A DNA stretch of 14,901 nucleotides from assembly GCA_030836925.1 (NCBI GenBank), contig JAUPLK010000010.1, positions 1-14,901 of the forward strand, read 5' to 3'. The position numbers and the translations under genes are program-made. The notes under the pieces are model-generated. The model had not been told where the DNA came from. It did no database searches and saw nothing but the letters and a program-made list of their open reading frames with translations. The DNA comes from Pseudomonadota bacterium (GTDB lineage: Bacteria > Pseudomonadota > Gammaproteobacteria > Steroidobacterales > GCA-2729495). Positions 6,174-13,769 of this stretch are shown here, piece after piece (position 1 is the first letter of the stretch; each line of letters starts with the position of its first letter).

Positions 6174-9100
6174 TTAGTCCTTGATCCGGGCAACAGGGCC
6201 GTCAGTAGTGGACGGCGTATGGGGCGTGCTGCGCAGCAGCGACAGCACCCAAACGAAGAAGATCGGCACGAAGATCACCCCCAACAGCGTCGCACTAAGC
6301 ATGCCTCCGATGACACCGGTGCCGATGGCGCGCTGGCTGGCAGCGCCGGCACCACTGGCGATCACCAGCGGCACGACGCCGAGGATGAACGCCATGGAGG
6401 TCATGATGATCGGGCGGAAGCGAATCCGCGCCGCCTCGATGGCCGCGTCGCGCAGCGAGTAACCCTGTTCCCAGAGATCCTTGGCGAACTCGACAATCAG
6501 AATGGCGTTCTTCGCCGCCAGGCCGATGATGGTGATCAGACCGACCTTGAAGTACACGTCGTTCGACAGGCCAACACTCGTCACCGCCAGCACCGAACCG
6601 AGAGCACCAATCGGCACGATCAACATCACCGTCAGTGGAATTGCCCAGCTCTCGTAGAGGGCGACCAGCAATAGGAACACGACGACGATAGCCAGTGCGA
6701 ACAGCATCAGCGCCTGACCACTGGCGACCCGCTCCTGATAGGACAGGCCCGTCCATTCGTAGCCGATGCCGGCCGGCAGCTCGCCAATAATGCGCTCCAG
6801 CTCAGCCATGGCCTCGCCGGTACTTACACCCGGAGCGGCGTCGCCGGTGATACGGATCGACGGGTAGCCGTTGTAGCGAGACATCTGTACCGGACCCTCT
6901 TCCCACTTCGTGGTGACGAAGGCACTCAGGGGTACCAGACCACCGCTATCGTTGGGCACGTGAAGTTTGAGCACGCTCTCCGGGGTCATGCGCTCACCTT
7001 GCTCTGCCTGCACCACCACGCGCTGTTGACGACCAGCATTCGAGTAATCGTTGATCACCGTGGAGCCAAACGCCGTGGACAGAGCGGTGCTGATCGACTC
7101 GAAGCTCACGCCCTGGGCGCGCGCCTGCTCGCGATCGATGACCAGGCGCAGTTGTGGCGCTTCAGCCAGGCCTTCCATCATGGCGTAGAGGAATTTCGGA
7201 TTGCCGTTGACCTGGCCCAGCAACTCGTCGCGAGCAGCCAGTAAGGCTTCACGGCCCAAGCTGCCGCGATCCTGCAGACGCAGGGCGAAACCGCCGGAGT
7301 TACCTAGGCCTTCGATTGGCGGTGGCGGCACGGCCATGATGGTACCGTCGTCGAGGTTGGCGAAATGCTCGTTCACGGCTGCTGTCTCGGCCTCGACCGA
7401 CTGATCCGAATTACGCTCGGACCAATCCTTGAGCACCGGGAAAGCCAGCGCGGCGTTTTCGCCCATGCCCGAGAAGCTGAAGCCCAAGACCAAGAAGGAA
7501 CTGCCCATGGCCTCACGTGACATGAGGAACTCTTCCAGCTGCGCGCCCGTCTCGGATGTGCGCTCGCGGGTCGCGCCTGGCGGCAATTGCACGTCGACGA
7601 TCATGTAGCCCTGGTCTTCTGCGGGCACGAAGGACTCCGGCAGACGTAGGTAGAAGAAACCCATCACCACGACGATGGCCAGGTAGATAAACATGAAGCG
7701 CCCGGCACGCGGCACCAGCTTGCTGTTGAGCGCGGTGTAGCGCTGGGTCAGTCGGCCGAAGACGCGGTTGAAGCCGCCAAAGAACCCGCGCTTTTCATGA
7801 TGCCCCTGCGGGATCGGCTTGAGCAGCGTGGCGCACAGCGCCGGGGTAAAGGTCAGCGCCAGGAAGCCGGAGAACATGATCGATACGGCCAGCGACAGCG
7901 AGAACTGCTGGTAGATCACCCCTACCGAGCCGGCCATAAAGGCCAGCGGCAGAAACACCGCCGACAGCACCAGGGTGATACCGATGATCGCCCCGGAAAC
8001 CTGCCCCATCGCTTTGATGGTTGCCTCCACTGGCGGTAGGCCTTCATCGGCCATGATTCGCTCGACGTTCTCCACCACCACGATGGCATCGTCCACTAGG
8101 ATGCCGATGGCCAGCACCATGCCGAACATGGTCATCATGTTCACCGAGAAGCCAAGCAGGTACATGAAGGTCAGCGTACCGGCCAGGCACACCGGCACCA
8201 CGATGCCGGGAATCAGGGTGTAACGCACGTTCTGCAGGAACAGGAACATCACCAGAAATACCAACACCATGGCCTCGACCAGGGTGGTGATGACCTTGGA
8301 AATGGCCACGTCGACGAAGCGCGAGGTGTCGTAGGGAACAGAGACCTCGACGTTGTCCGGGAGGCTTGCCGACAACTCGTCCAGGCGCTGTTTGACTGCT
8401 TCAGCGGTGCGAATGGCATTGGCTCCTGGCGACAGCTGTACAGCAGCGGCCACGGCCGGTTTGCCGTCCTGACGGGAGCTGAAGTTGTAACTCTGGCTAC
8501 CGACTTCCAGGCGCGCGACATCGCCGAGCAGTACGCTCGAACCATCCTGGTTAGCACGCAGCACAATACGACCGAATTCCTCAGGCGTATCCAAAGTGCC
8601 CTTGACCGCCAGCGTCGCGGTCAGCTCCTGTTCGCTAGTGCCCGGCGTGCTGCCAAAGGCACCGGCCGGAACCTGGACGTTCTGCCCGCGAATGGCGTTA
8701 TTGACGTCATCGATCGACAGGCCAAAACCCACCAGCTTCTGCGGGTTGATCCACACACGCATGGCCGCTTCGGAGTCGAAGAACTGCAGTTTACCGACAC
8801 CGGGCAGTCGACGGATCTCGGGATTGATGTTGCGCACGGCGTAATCGGCCAGCGCCGTAGTGTTTTCGTGATTAACGCCATCTTTGTAGCGCAGGGCATA
8901 GATCAGCAGAAATCCGGCGGAAGCCTGCTCGGTCTGAATGCCCTGTGTGAGGACGGCCTGGGGCATACGCGCCTCCGCTTTCTTCAAGCGGTTCTGCACC
9001 TCAACCTGAGCCAGTTCCGGGTTGGTGCCAGGCTGGAAGGTCACGGTGATTTCAGCAATGCCGTTGGCGTTGCTGCTGGACTCGAAGTACAGCAGGTTCT

Positions 9101-9317
9101 TTGCGCCGTTGAGCTCCTCCTCGATGACACCAGTCACCGAGTCGGTCAGCACCTGCGCCGAAGCACCCGGGTAGGTCGCAGAGATGGTGATCTGCGGCGG
9201 AGCCACGCTGGGGTACTGCGCCACAGGCAGAAAGGGCATGGCCAGCAAACCGGCCATCGAGATGAACAACGCGACCACCCAGGCAAAGTTGGGACGCCTG
9301 ATAAAAAACAGCGACAT
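6174..9317 (-). CDS. tmexD: RND multidrug efflux inner-membrane pump, MexD/TMexD type
   Basis: The 1047-residue HAE1-family proton/drug antiporter captures drugs from the periplasm and outer leaflet and hands them to the outer-membrane channel. It has the duplicated RND plan: TM1 near residues 10-29, a large periplasmic porter/docking loop to about 340, TM2-6, TM7 near 540, a second periplasmic loop, and TM8-12 to the C-terminus. Proton-relay aspartates are D409-D410 in GILVDDAIVVVENVERIM, with the relay lysine in GLAAKNAILIVEFAK and the threonine in FRPIIMTSMAF. Other family hallmarks present are PVAQYP, GATGTG-like YPGAS, PLAFMAGS and GAGAASQRAIGTGV. GGAG is well spaced before ATG 9317. It is 14 nt behind the adaptor gene. 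Known MexCD and TMexCD pumps export fluoroquinolones, tetracyclines including tigecycline and others; the substrate range here is inferred. Confidence 0.9.
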   Translation of the reverse strand: MSLFFIRRPNFAWVVALFISMAGLLAMPFLPVAQYPSVAPPQITISATYPGASAQVLTDSVTGVIEEELNGAKNLLYFESSSNANGIAEITVTFQPGTNPELAQVEVQNRLKKAEARMPQAVLTQGIQTEQASAGFLLIYALRYKDGVNHENTTALADYAVRNINPEIRRLPGVGKLQFFDSEAAMRVWINPQKLVGFGLSIDDVNNAIRGQNVQVPAGAFGSTPGTSEQELTATLAVKGTLDTPEEFGRIVLRANQDGSSVLLGDVARLEVGSQSYNFSSRQDGKPAVAAAVQLSPGANAIRTAEAVKQRLDELSASLPDNVEVSVPYDTSRFVDVAISKVITTLVEAMVLVFLVMFLFLQNVRYTLIPGIVVPVCLAGTLTFMYLLGFSVNMMTMFGMVLAIGILVDDAIVVVENVERIMADEGLPPVEATIKAMGQVSGAIIGITLVLSAVFLPLAFMAGSVGVIYQQFSLSLAVSIMFSGFLALTFTPALCATLLKPIPQGHHEKRGFFGGFNRVFGRLTQRYTALNSKLVPRAGRFMFIYLAIVVVMGFFYLRLPESFVPAEDQGYMIVDVQLPPGATRERTSETGAQLEEFLMSREAMGSSFLVLGFSFSGMGENAALAFPVLKDWSERNSDQSVEAETAAVNEHFANLDDGTIMAVPPPPIEGLGNSGGFALRLQDRGSLGREALLAARDELLGQVNGNPKFLYAMMEGLAEAPQLRLVIDREQARAQGVSFESISTALSTAFGSTVINDYSNAGRQQRVVVQAEQGERMTPESVLKLHVPNDSGGLVPLSAFVTTKWEEGPVQMSRYNGYPSIRITGDAAPGVSTGEAMAELERIIGELPAGIGYEWTGLSYQERVASGQALMLFALAIVVVFLLLVALYESWAIPLTVMLIVPIGALGSVLAVTSVGLSNDVYFKVGLITIIGLAAKNAILIVEFAKDLWEQGYSLRDAAIEAARIRFRPIIMTSMAFILGVVPLVIASGAGAASQRAIGTGVIGGMLSATLLGVIFVPIFFVWVLSLLRSTPHTPSTTDGPVARIKD

Positions 9318-9331
9318 GAGGTTTCTCCGGC

Positions 9332-10498
9332 TTACTGCGCCTGGGGTTGGGAGGCAGCCGCAGGCGCTTGTGCACCTTCCTGGCGTGGCACAACGGTAAC
9401 GCCTGGCTGAATCGCAGCCAGCGAGCTGACGATGACCTTGTCACCGCCCTTCAGCCCGTCGGTGATCTGCCAGCGCGCACCCTGCATGACGCCCGTGGTG
9501 ACCGGGCGCGCCTCGACGATGTTCTCGGCCCCAAGCACCATCACGCTGGCCTGGCCATCCGTGGCACGCAGTACTGCGCGCTGCGGAACCAGAATGGCGT
9601 CGCTATTACCTTGTGGTGTGCGTACGCGCACATACATGCCCGGTAACAGCACGCCTTGCGGGTTATCGAAACGCCCGCGCAGAGCGATCTGGCCGGTGCT
9701 GCGATCCACCGTTACATCGGTGAACAGCAAGGTGCCACGGCTTTCGATAGATGTGCCGTCGACACTCAGGCTCAGCGCCTTACCGTCGTCACCAGAAACC
9801 TTTCCTTCGGCGATGGCAGCACGAAGACGCAGGGCATCGGCGGCCGGCTGGGTGAAGTCGGCGTAGACCGGGTCCAGTTGCTGGATGCGCGCAAGTAGGG
9901 TCGATTCACCCTGGCCAACCAAGGCACCTTCGGTCACTTGGGCACGGCCGATACGCCCGGCGATCGGGGCGCGGACCGTCGCATAACCGAGGTCCAGGCG
10001 TGCGGTTTCTAAGTCGGCCTGCGCCGAGCGCTTAGCTGCCTTGGCGCTTTGCAGTGCGGCGGTCGCCACGTCGAAATCCTGCCGGCTAACCGCGTCGATT
10101 TTCACCAGCGGCTCGTAACGGTGGACCGTAGCCTGAGTCTGGAACAGCTGCGCATCGGCCTGCGCCAGTTGCCCTTCGGCGCGGGACAGGGCTGCTTTGA
10201 AAGGTGCGGGATCGATCAGAAACAACACGTCGCCCGCCTTGACGTCCGCGCCTTCCTCAAACTTGCGGCTGAGTACGATGCCGGCAACACGCGCACGAAC
10301 CTCCGCCACACGCACCGGTTCGATGCGGCCAGGCAGCTCGGCGATTACGGTAAATGGTTCGGTCTTCACCGCGAGGACATCAACTTCGCGCGGTGGGGCT
10401 TCACCCCATTGCTCGGCTGGCTGGTCGCACCCGGCCAAAGTCATAGTGATTACTAGAGAGATCACCGAAAAAGTAATCCACTCGCGGAAATTGTTCAT
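9332..10498 (-). CDS. tmexC: RND periplasmic adaptor lipoprotein, MexC/TMexC type
   Basis: This membrane-fusion protein links the inner pump to the outer-membrane channel across the periplasm. The 388-residue precursor has a lipobox LAGC with C24 as the predicted lipidated residue. It follows the usual adaptor plan: lipoyl half (about 55-98, with VRARVAGIVLSRKFEEGADVKAGDVLFLID), alpha-hairpin coiled coil (about 100-168, rich in Ala/Gln/Glu), second lipoyl half (about 170-205, APIAGRIGRAQVTEGALVG), then beta-barrel and membrane-proximal domains. Length equals MexC-type proteins. It is the first gene of the minus-strand operon, and the ATG at 10498 is preceded by GGTGAG at short spacing. Its control region is shared with the divergent regulator and contains the 30-bp palindrome. 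Confidence 0.9.
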   Translation of the reverse strand: MNNFREWITFSVISLVITMTLAGCDQPAEQWGEAPPREVDVLAVKTEPFTVIAELPGRIEPVRVAEVRARVAGIVLSRKFEEGADVKAGDVLFLIDPAPFKAALSRAEGQLAQADAQLFQTQATVHRYEPLVKIDAVSRQDFDVATAALQSAKAAKRSAQADLETARLDLGYATVRAPIAGRIGRAQVTEGALVGQGESTLLARIQQLDPVYADFTQPAADALRLRAAIAEGKVSGDDGKALSLSVDGTSIESRGTLLFTDVTVDRSTGQIALRGRFDNPQGVLLPGMYVRVRTPQGNSDAILVPQRAVLRATDGQASVMVLGAENIVEARPVTTGVMQGARWQITDGLKGGDKVIVSSLAAIQPGVTVVPRQEGAQAPAAASQPQAQ

Positions 10499-10557
10499 AT
10501 CTCACCCAAGGCGGAGAGCCAGTCCATATTTGAAGTCGCGCATGATCAATCAACAGC

Positions 10558-10587
10558 ATCAAATGAGTCAATATTGACTCATTTGAT
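10558..10587. promoter_or_regulatory. Perfect 30-bp palindrome, candidate NfxB-type operator
   Basis: The 15-base arm ATCAAATGAGTCAAT (10558-10572) is followed immediately by its exact reverse complement (10573-10587). The palindrome lies in the 177-bp gap between tnfxB and tmexC, and each arm contains a TTGACT hexamer pointing outward (10574-10579 plus, 10571-10566 minus), like overlapping divergent -35 elements. A dimeric or tetrameric TetR/LacI-like repressor bound here would cover both promoters and shut off the pump and itself. NfxB is known to repress mexCD-oprJ and its own gene from the intergenic region; that this particular palindrome is the binding site is inference. Confidence 0.75.
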
Positions 10588-10613
10588 ATTTTTGTGAGCA
10601 AGATTGGTATTCT
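10583..10613 (+). promoter_or_regulatory. Putative tnfxB promoter
   Basis: TTGATA (10583-10588) and TATTCT (10608-10613) form a sigma-70-like pair with a 19-base spacer, and the -35 overlaps the right end of the palindrome. The spacer is longer than optimum, so a weak, repressor-sensitive promoter is expected. For the opposite tmexC promoter I see the palindrome TTGACT on the minus strand but only poor -10 matches such as TGATCA at 10548-10543. A 13-base hairpin TTCTC-N3-GAGAA sits in the tnfxB leader at 10610-10622. Confidence 0.35.
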
Positions 10614-10675
10614 CGTTGAGAAAATGAGCGTTTTATGCAGAATGCCTGCACGCACCTACTGATGAAGAGCAACCA

Positions 10676-11236
10676 ATGGATTTACCTGCTGCGGACGAAC
10701 GGCAGTTGAAAGCCTTGGCAATAGCCATCGTTGATCACCCCCGGGCGACGTTCAAAGAGATTGCCCAGGCCGCGGGAGTCAGCAAGGCCACGCTGAACAG
10801 GTTTTGTGGCACCCGCGACAATCTCATCGAGATCCTGCTGAATCACGGCTCCGTGGTCATCAACCGCGTCATCGCCGACGCCGACCTTGCTGAAGCTGCG
10901 CCTCTGGAAGCATTGCATTGTCTTATCGACGATCATCTGACCCATCGTGAATTGCTGGCTTTCCTGGCATTCCAATGGCGACCGGACACACACGACTTAA
11001 ATGCTGGCGGCAACCGTTGGCTGCCCTACTCAGACGCCCTGGATGGATTCTTTTTACGTGGACAGCGAGAGGGGGTATTCCGGATTGATATCGCGGCACC
11101 GGTGCTTACCGAAATTTTCGCATCGCTAATCTTCGGCCTTGTGGATGCAGAGCGCCGTGGCCGCGTGGCTCGCTCAGGTATGACCGTGCTCATTGAGCAG
11201 TTTTTCCTGAAAGGGGCTTCCAGTCATCAAACGTAA
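10676..11236 (+). CDS. tnfxB: NfxB-type repressor of the efflux operon
   Basis: This regulator represses the divergent adaptor-pump-channel operon and itself. The 186-residue protein has an N-terminal helix-turn-helix at about 24-47 (TFKEIAQAAGVSKATLNRFC), followed by GTRDNLIEILLNHG, as in TetR-like NfxB of the MexCD-OprJ system. The C-terminal ligand domain contains LTHRELLAFLAFQWRPD and DALDGFFLRGQREGVFRID, again NfxB-like. ATG 10676 is preceded by GAAGAG 6 nt upstream. The frame is intact, so the pump may be kept low unless the repressor is mutated or induced. Association of an NfxB-like gene with a MexCD-like pump is the strongest support for the pump identification. The 'T' prefix denotes the mobile version and is inferred from the IS and integron surroundings. 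Confidence 0.88.
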   Translation: MDLPAADERQLKALAIAIVDHPRATFKEIAQAAGVSKATLNRFCGTRDNLIEILLNHGSVVINRVIADADLAEAAPLEALHCLIDDHLTHRELLAFLAFQWRPDTHDLNAGGNRWLPYSDALDGFFLRGQREGVFRIDIAAPVLTEIFASLIFGLVDAERRGRVARSGMTVLIEQFFLKGASSHQT

Positions 11237-11346
11237 GAACCGAATTGGCAAGTCAGCCAGCTCGCTGGAAGCCCACTAGTGAACTCACTGGCGTCGTTCC
11301 AGCATCCACTATTAGACAGTGTCTGGGCGTCACTATGGGGCTGCAG
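11237..11346. other. Gene-free stretch between tnfxB and the tandem repeats
   Basis: No convincing coding frame, promoter or terminator is visible. Fragments such as CTCGCTGGAAG and GGCGTCGTTCCAGCATCCAC loosely resemble the CTGGAA cores of the tandem units that follow on either strand. The stretch may therefore be more of the same degraded insertion-sequence end. This is a weak impression only. Confidence 0.35.
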
Positions 11347-11463
11347 GGTGAGTCACAATCATCAGCGCGGTGGATCACCATCGCTGGAATAGGTGGGCCA
11401 GAACCTCCAGCGCGAGTGGGTCACAATCGCTGGAAATAGGTGTCAGCATCACTGGAATACACA
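11347..11463. mobile_element. Orphan IS21-type end: five tandem terminal repeats
   Basis: Five adjacent units of 22-25 bp start at 11347, 11369, 11392, 11416 and 11439. Each begins GGTG or GTGG and most contain TCACaATCgCTGGAA; the third is the most divergent. The array ends at 11463 with ...GGAATACACA, so the outermost bases are CA on the plus strand, that is TG entering from the transporter side. Multiple 20-bp transposase-binding repeats ending in TG/CA are characteristic of IS21-family ends. No istA or istB is attached, and the repeats do not resemble the sequence around the istAB element at the left of the window. It therefore appears to be the stump of a different IS21-family insertion that interrupted the neighbouring transporter gene. 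Confidence 0.65.
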
Positions 11464-12299
11464 CCGATAATCAGATCCGGATAATTGGACCCGGTCCACG
11501 CGACCAGAGCGCCGGCGGTGATGACCCCCAGGTTGATCACCACGTCGTTGGCCGAGAATATCCAGCTTGCCTTCATGTGCGCCCCGCCCTCCCGATGTTT
11601 GGATATGAGCAGCAGACAACTGGTATTGGCAATCAATGCGACGAATGCGATAGCCATCATCACCAGCGATTCAGGCTCACTACCGAATACAAAGCGTCTC
11701 ACCACCTCTATGAGTACGCCCACAGCCAAGATCAGTTGCAGTACACCAGCAAGATGCGCGGCACGTACCTGCATTTTCACGCTATGTCCAACCGCATAAA
11801 GGGCAAGCCCGTACACCGCCGCATCGGCAAAATTGTCCAGGGATTCTCCAATCAGGCCGGTGGACCGGGCGATCAGACCGGCAGTCATTTCCACCACGAA
11901 CAGAAGTGCATTGATGCCGAGCAACCAGCGCAGGGTCCCGGATTCTTGCTTAGCAGAAGCTGCCGAAAACTCGGCGGCCTTGATGGTCTCCGGATTTGCA
12001 GCGACGGTTTCCTGAAGCGAGGCGCCTAGCCCCAAGGTCTTCAGTTTCGAGGTGACGGGCTCGACCTCGCCGTCATGCACGACCTTCAGCCGGCGGTTCG
12101 ACAAGTCGAAGGACAGTGCCCGAATCCCCTCAACGCCGTTCAGGGCCAGGCGAATCATGCGCTCTTCTGATGGACAGTCCATCTTCGGCACGGCATAAAC
12201 ACTGACCCATCTCCCTGGCGCCTCGGAGGAGGCCTGTATATCGGTATCCGCTGCGGACGTTGCATCACCGCCACAGGCGCCACCACAGGATTTGCTCAT
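11421..12299 (-). pseudogene. CDF metal-efflux transporter with N-terminal HMA-like domain, 3'-truncated
   Basis: Cation diffusion facilitators export divalent metals from the cytoplasm. From ATG 12299 (GGAG upstream) the protein has a Cys-rich start (SKSCGGACGG), a heavy-metal-associated-like domain at about residues 32-95 with a MDC motif (M40-D41-C42), and CDF membrane helices from about 123. Metal-site candidates are D155 and D159 in GESLDNFADA and D252 in FSANDVVINLG. Authentic sequence runs to about G279 (PDLIIG), where the IS21-type end begins at 11463. The last 13 or so residues to the stop at 11421 come from the repeats. The final helix and C-terminal domain are missing, so activity is doubtful. 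An upstream in-frame TTG at 12320 is less likely as start. It is divergent from the MerR-type regulator. Confidence 0.8.
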
Positions 12300-12332
12300 G
12301 ATACGACTCCACTTGAACAATGTTGTGGTGCC

Positions 12333-12363
12333 ATTTAAAACTATAAAGCTACTATAAGGTCAA
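12333..12363 (-). promoter_or_regulatory. MerR-type promoter of the transporter gene
   Basis: On the minus strand TTGACC (12363-12358) and TTAAAT (12338-12333) are separated by 19 bases, the long spacing typical of promoters activated by MerR-family proteins. The spacer contains TTATAGTAGCTTTATAG, closely resembling the operator style of PbrR/CadR-regulated metal promoters. The regulator encoded divergently at 12395 should bind here and untwist the DNA in the presence of metal. Sequence and position agree well; binding is inferred. Confidence 0.7.
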
Positions 12364-12394
12364 TAGAGTAAAGAATCCGTTGGGGAGGAGGCTG

Positions 12395-12802
12395 ATGCGC
12401 ATTGGTCAGTTGGCGCAGTTGGTAGGGGTCGAAACACAGACGATCCGCTTCTATGAACAGCAGGGCTTGTTGCCGCCGCCTGATCGGCAGGACAACGGTT
12501 ACCGTGTCTATACCGAGAAGCATGGTGAGGGGCTGGCCTTCATCCGTCGCTGCAGAATCCTGGGCCTGTCACTGGCTGAGATTCACGAACTACAGAGCTA
12601 TCAGGACGACCCTCATCAGCCTTGTACCGCCGTCAACGCCTTGCTCGATGATCACATCTCTCATGTGCGGTCGCAGATAACCGCTCTGCAAGCGCTTGAG
12701 AAACAACTCGTTTCACTGAGAGCGAGTTGCAACGATGACCGGGAAGTTGAGGCGTGTGGGGTTCTTGCTGGAATTAGCGAAGGAAACATGCACCAGCAGT
12801 AG
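12395..12802 (+). CDS. cadR: MerR-family CadR/PbrR-type Cd/Pb-responsive regulator
   Basis: This regulator senses Cd(II), Pb(II) or similar ions and activates the divergent transporter promoter. The 135-residue protein has the MerR winged helix at about 1-70 (MRIGQLAQLVGVETQTIRFYEQQGLLP and the NGYRVYTEKHGEGLAFIRRCR wing), a long dimerisation helix, and C77, C112 and C121 placed like the metal-binding cysteines of PbrR/CadR proteins. I prefer ATG 12395 because GGGGAGGAGG lies just upstream; an in-frame TTG at 12380 would extend it by five residues. Length matches the family. The exact metal cannot be read from sequence; the Cys spacing (35 then 9) is nearer PbrR. It looks intact although its target transporter is broken. 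Confidence 0.85.
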   Translation: MRIGQLAQLVGVETQTIRFYEQQGLLPPPDRQDNGYRVYTEKHGEGLAFIRRCRILGLSLAEIHELQSYQDDPHQPCTAVNALLDDHISHVRSQITALQALEKQLVSLRASCNDDREVEACGVLAGISEGNMHQQ

Positions 12803-12889
12803 GTGAAGCATCAACCAGATAATCCGATGAGATGCCGGTCTGTCTCACTCTCATGCAAAGGTAAGATCAACCATTTAATCCGCTTACCC

Positions 12890-13621
12890 ATGAAAGTTTG
12901 GTGCTGGGTACCGCAAGTCCTGATCCCGGCGTTGCTAGGGGCGTTGTCAGTAGCCGCTCTTGCACAAGAATCGGGCGGAGAGTGTCACTGGAAAGCGGAG
13001 ATTACGCAGAAGAACGCCGTGAACTTTGCTAGGCATGTTCGATCAGGCCTCTGTCGGACATTGAGAATCAGCTCTCCGGGCGGAGATATCAAAGCCGCAA
13101 TGGCTCTTGGCAGGTCCATTCGCAAGGCGCAGATGACAGTGATCACGGTGCCGCCTGGCTGCAAGAGTGCTTGTGTCCTGCTTTATGCGGCTGGTGTTGA
13201 GCGAGCGCCTTATGGAGAGGTGGCGATACATCGGCCCTACTACCTTAGCTCCGCGACTTCTATCCGGGAGACAGGTGATAGGTACAGGAAGTTGGAAAGA
13301 GACGTGAAGGCGTATCTGCGCGAAATGAATGTTTCCGAGAGACTCTACGACGACATGATGCGCATTCCGCCTGAAGACATGAAGAGCCTTACTTTGTCGG
13401 AGTTGGAATCTTACGGGCTGGGCTTTGAAGACCCAGTTAGCGCAGAGCACGCTGCTGGCTTAGAAGCTACACGTCTTGGCATGACGAAACTTCAGTACTT
13501 GGCAAAGTTGCGATCAACCAAGGAAGAGTGCGGGAACGTCTTTCGACCGATGAGCGAAGTTGAGTTCGAAAAGTCAGTTGTATGCTGGAACCGAGTCTGG
13601 CCGGGAAAGCTTAAGAGTTGA
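12890..13621 (+). CDS. Secreted ClpP/SppA-like serine protease homologue, probable integron cassette gene
   Basis: The predicted protein from ATG 12890 has 243 residues and a signal peptide (hydrophobic stretch 6-24, cleavage after AALA), so a periplasmic location is likely. The body resembles the clp/crotonase fold: SPGGDIKAAMALG (62-74), then PGCKSACVLLYAAG with candidate nucleophile S93, and EVAIHRPYY with H114. D163 (PPED) follows 49 residues later, the same His-Asp spacing as in ClpP. The reading frame is open further upstream to a GTG at 12803, but only the 12890 start puts the signal peptide at the N-terminus; its Shine-Dalgarno is weak. No substrate can be predicted. An attC site follows 35 nt after the stop, so this gene probably travelled as an integron cassette, though I find no left cassette boundary. 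Confidence 0.7.
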   Translation: MKVWCWVPQVLIPALLGALSVAALAQESGGECHWKAEITQKNAVNFARHVRSGLCRTLRISSPGGDIKAAMALGRSIRKAQMTVITVPPGCKSACVLLYAAGVERAPYGEVAIHRPYYLSSATSIRETGDRYRKLERDVKAYLREMNVSERLYDDMMRIPPEDMKSLTLSELESYGLGFEDPVSAEHAAGLEATRLGMTKLQYLAKLRSTKEECGNVFRPMSEVEFEKSVVCWNRVWPGKLKS

Positions 13622-13656
13622 GCAGCCTGGCGTAGTTCTGTGCAACATCCGGCGAC

Positions 13657-13728
13657 GTCCAACCCTTCCTTCGAGCGGACAGTCAACCGGCTGCGCCGGT
13701 CGCCTGCCGCTCAAGTCAAACGTTGGGC
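13657..13728 (+). other. attC: Integron attC recombination site
   Basis: R'' is GTCCAAC (13657-13663, RYYYAAC) and R' is GTTGGGC (13722-13728, GTTRRRY). Between them is an imperfect inverted repeat, with arms GAGCGG-A-CAGTCAACCGGC and GCCGGTCGCCTGCCGCTC pairing apart from one extra A and two mismatches around a TGC loop. The extrahelical base, the two boxes and the 72-bp length fit attC sites of Pseudomonas-group chromosomal integrons. Recombination is expected between G13722 and T13723. It marks the end of the protease cassette and the start of the next one, which carries the LRAT-like gene. Confidence 0.88.
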
Positions 13729-13769
13729 GACACGAAAGGCATCCCTCACCTAGTCAATAGGAGTCTTGA

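Noticed and set aside
11347..11463. CRISPR-like array
   Set aside because: Units are directly adjacent with no unique spacers and vary in length and sequence; no cas genes nearby. An IS end explains them better.
11370..12029. 219-residue plus-strand open frame
   Set aside because: It is antisense to the metal transporter and starts in the repeat array. Its composition is His/Gln rich without any motif, and the opposite strand has clear CDF helices.
12740..12890. Left attI or attC boundary of the protease cassette
   Set aside because: No GTTRRRY box with a paired partner is present between cadR and the protease gene, so the left cassette edge stays undefined.
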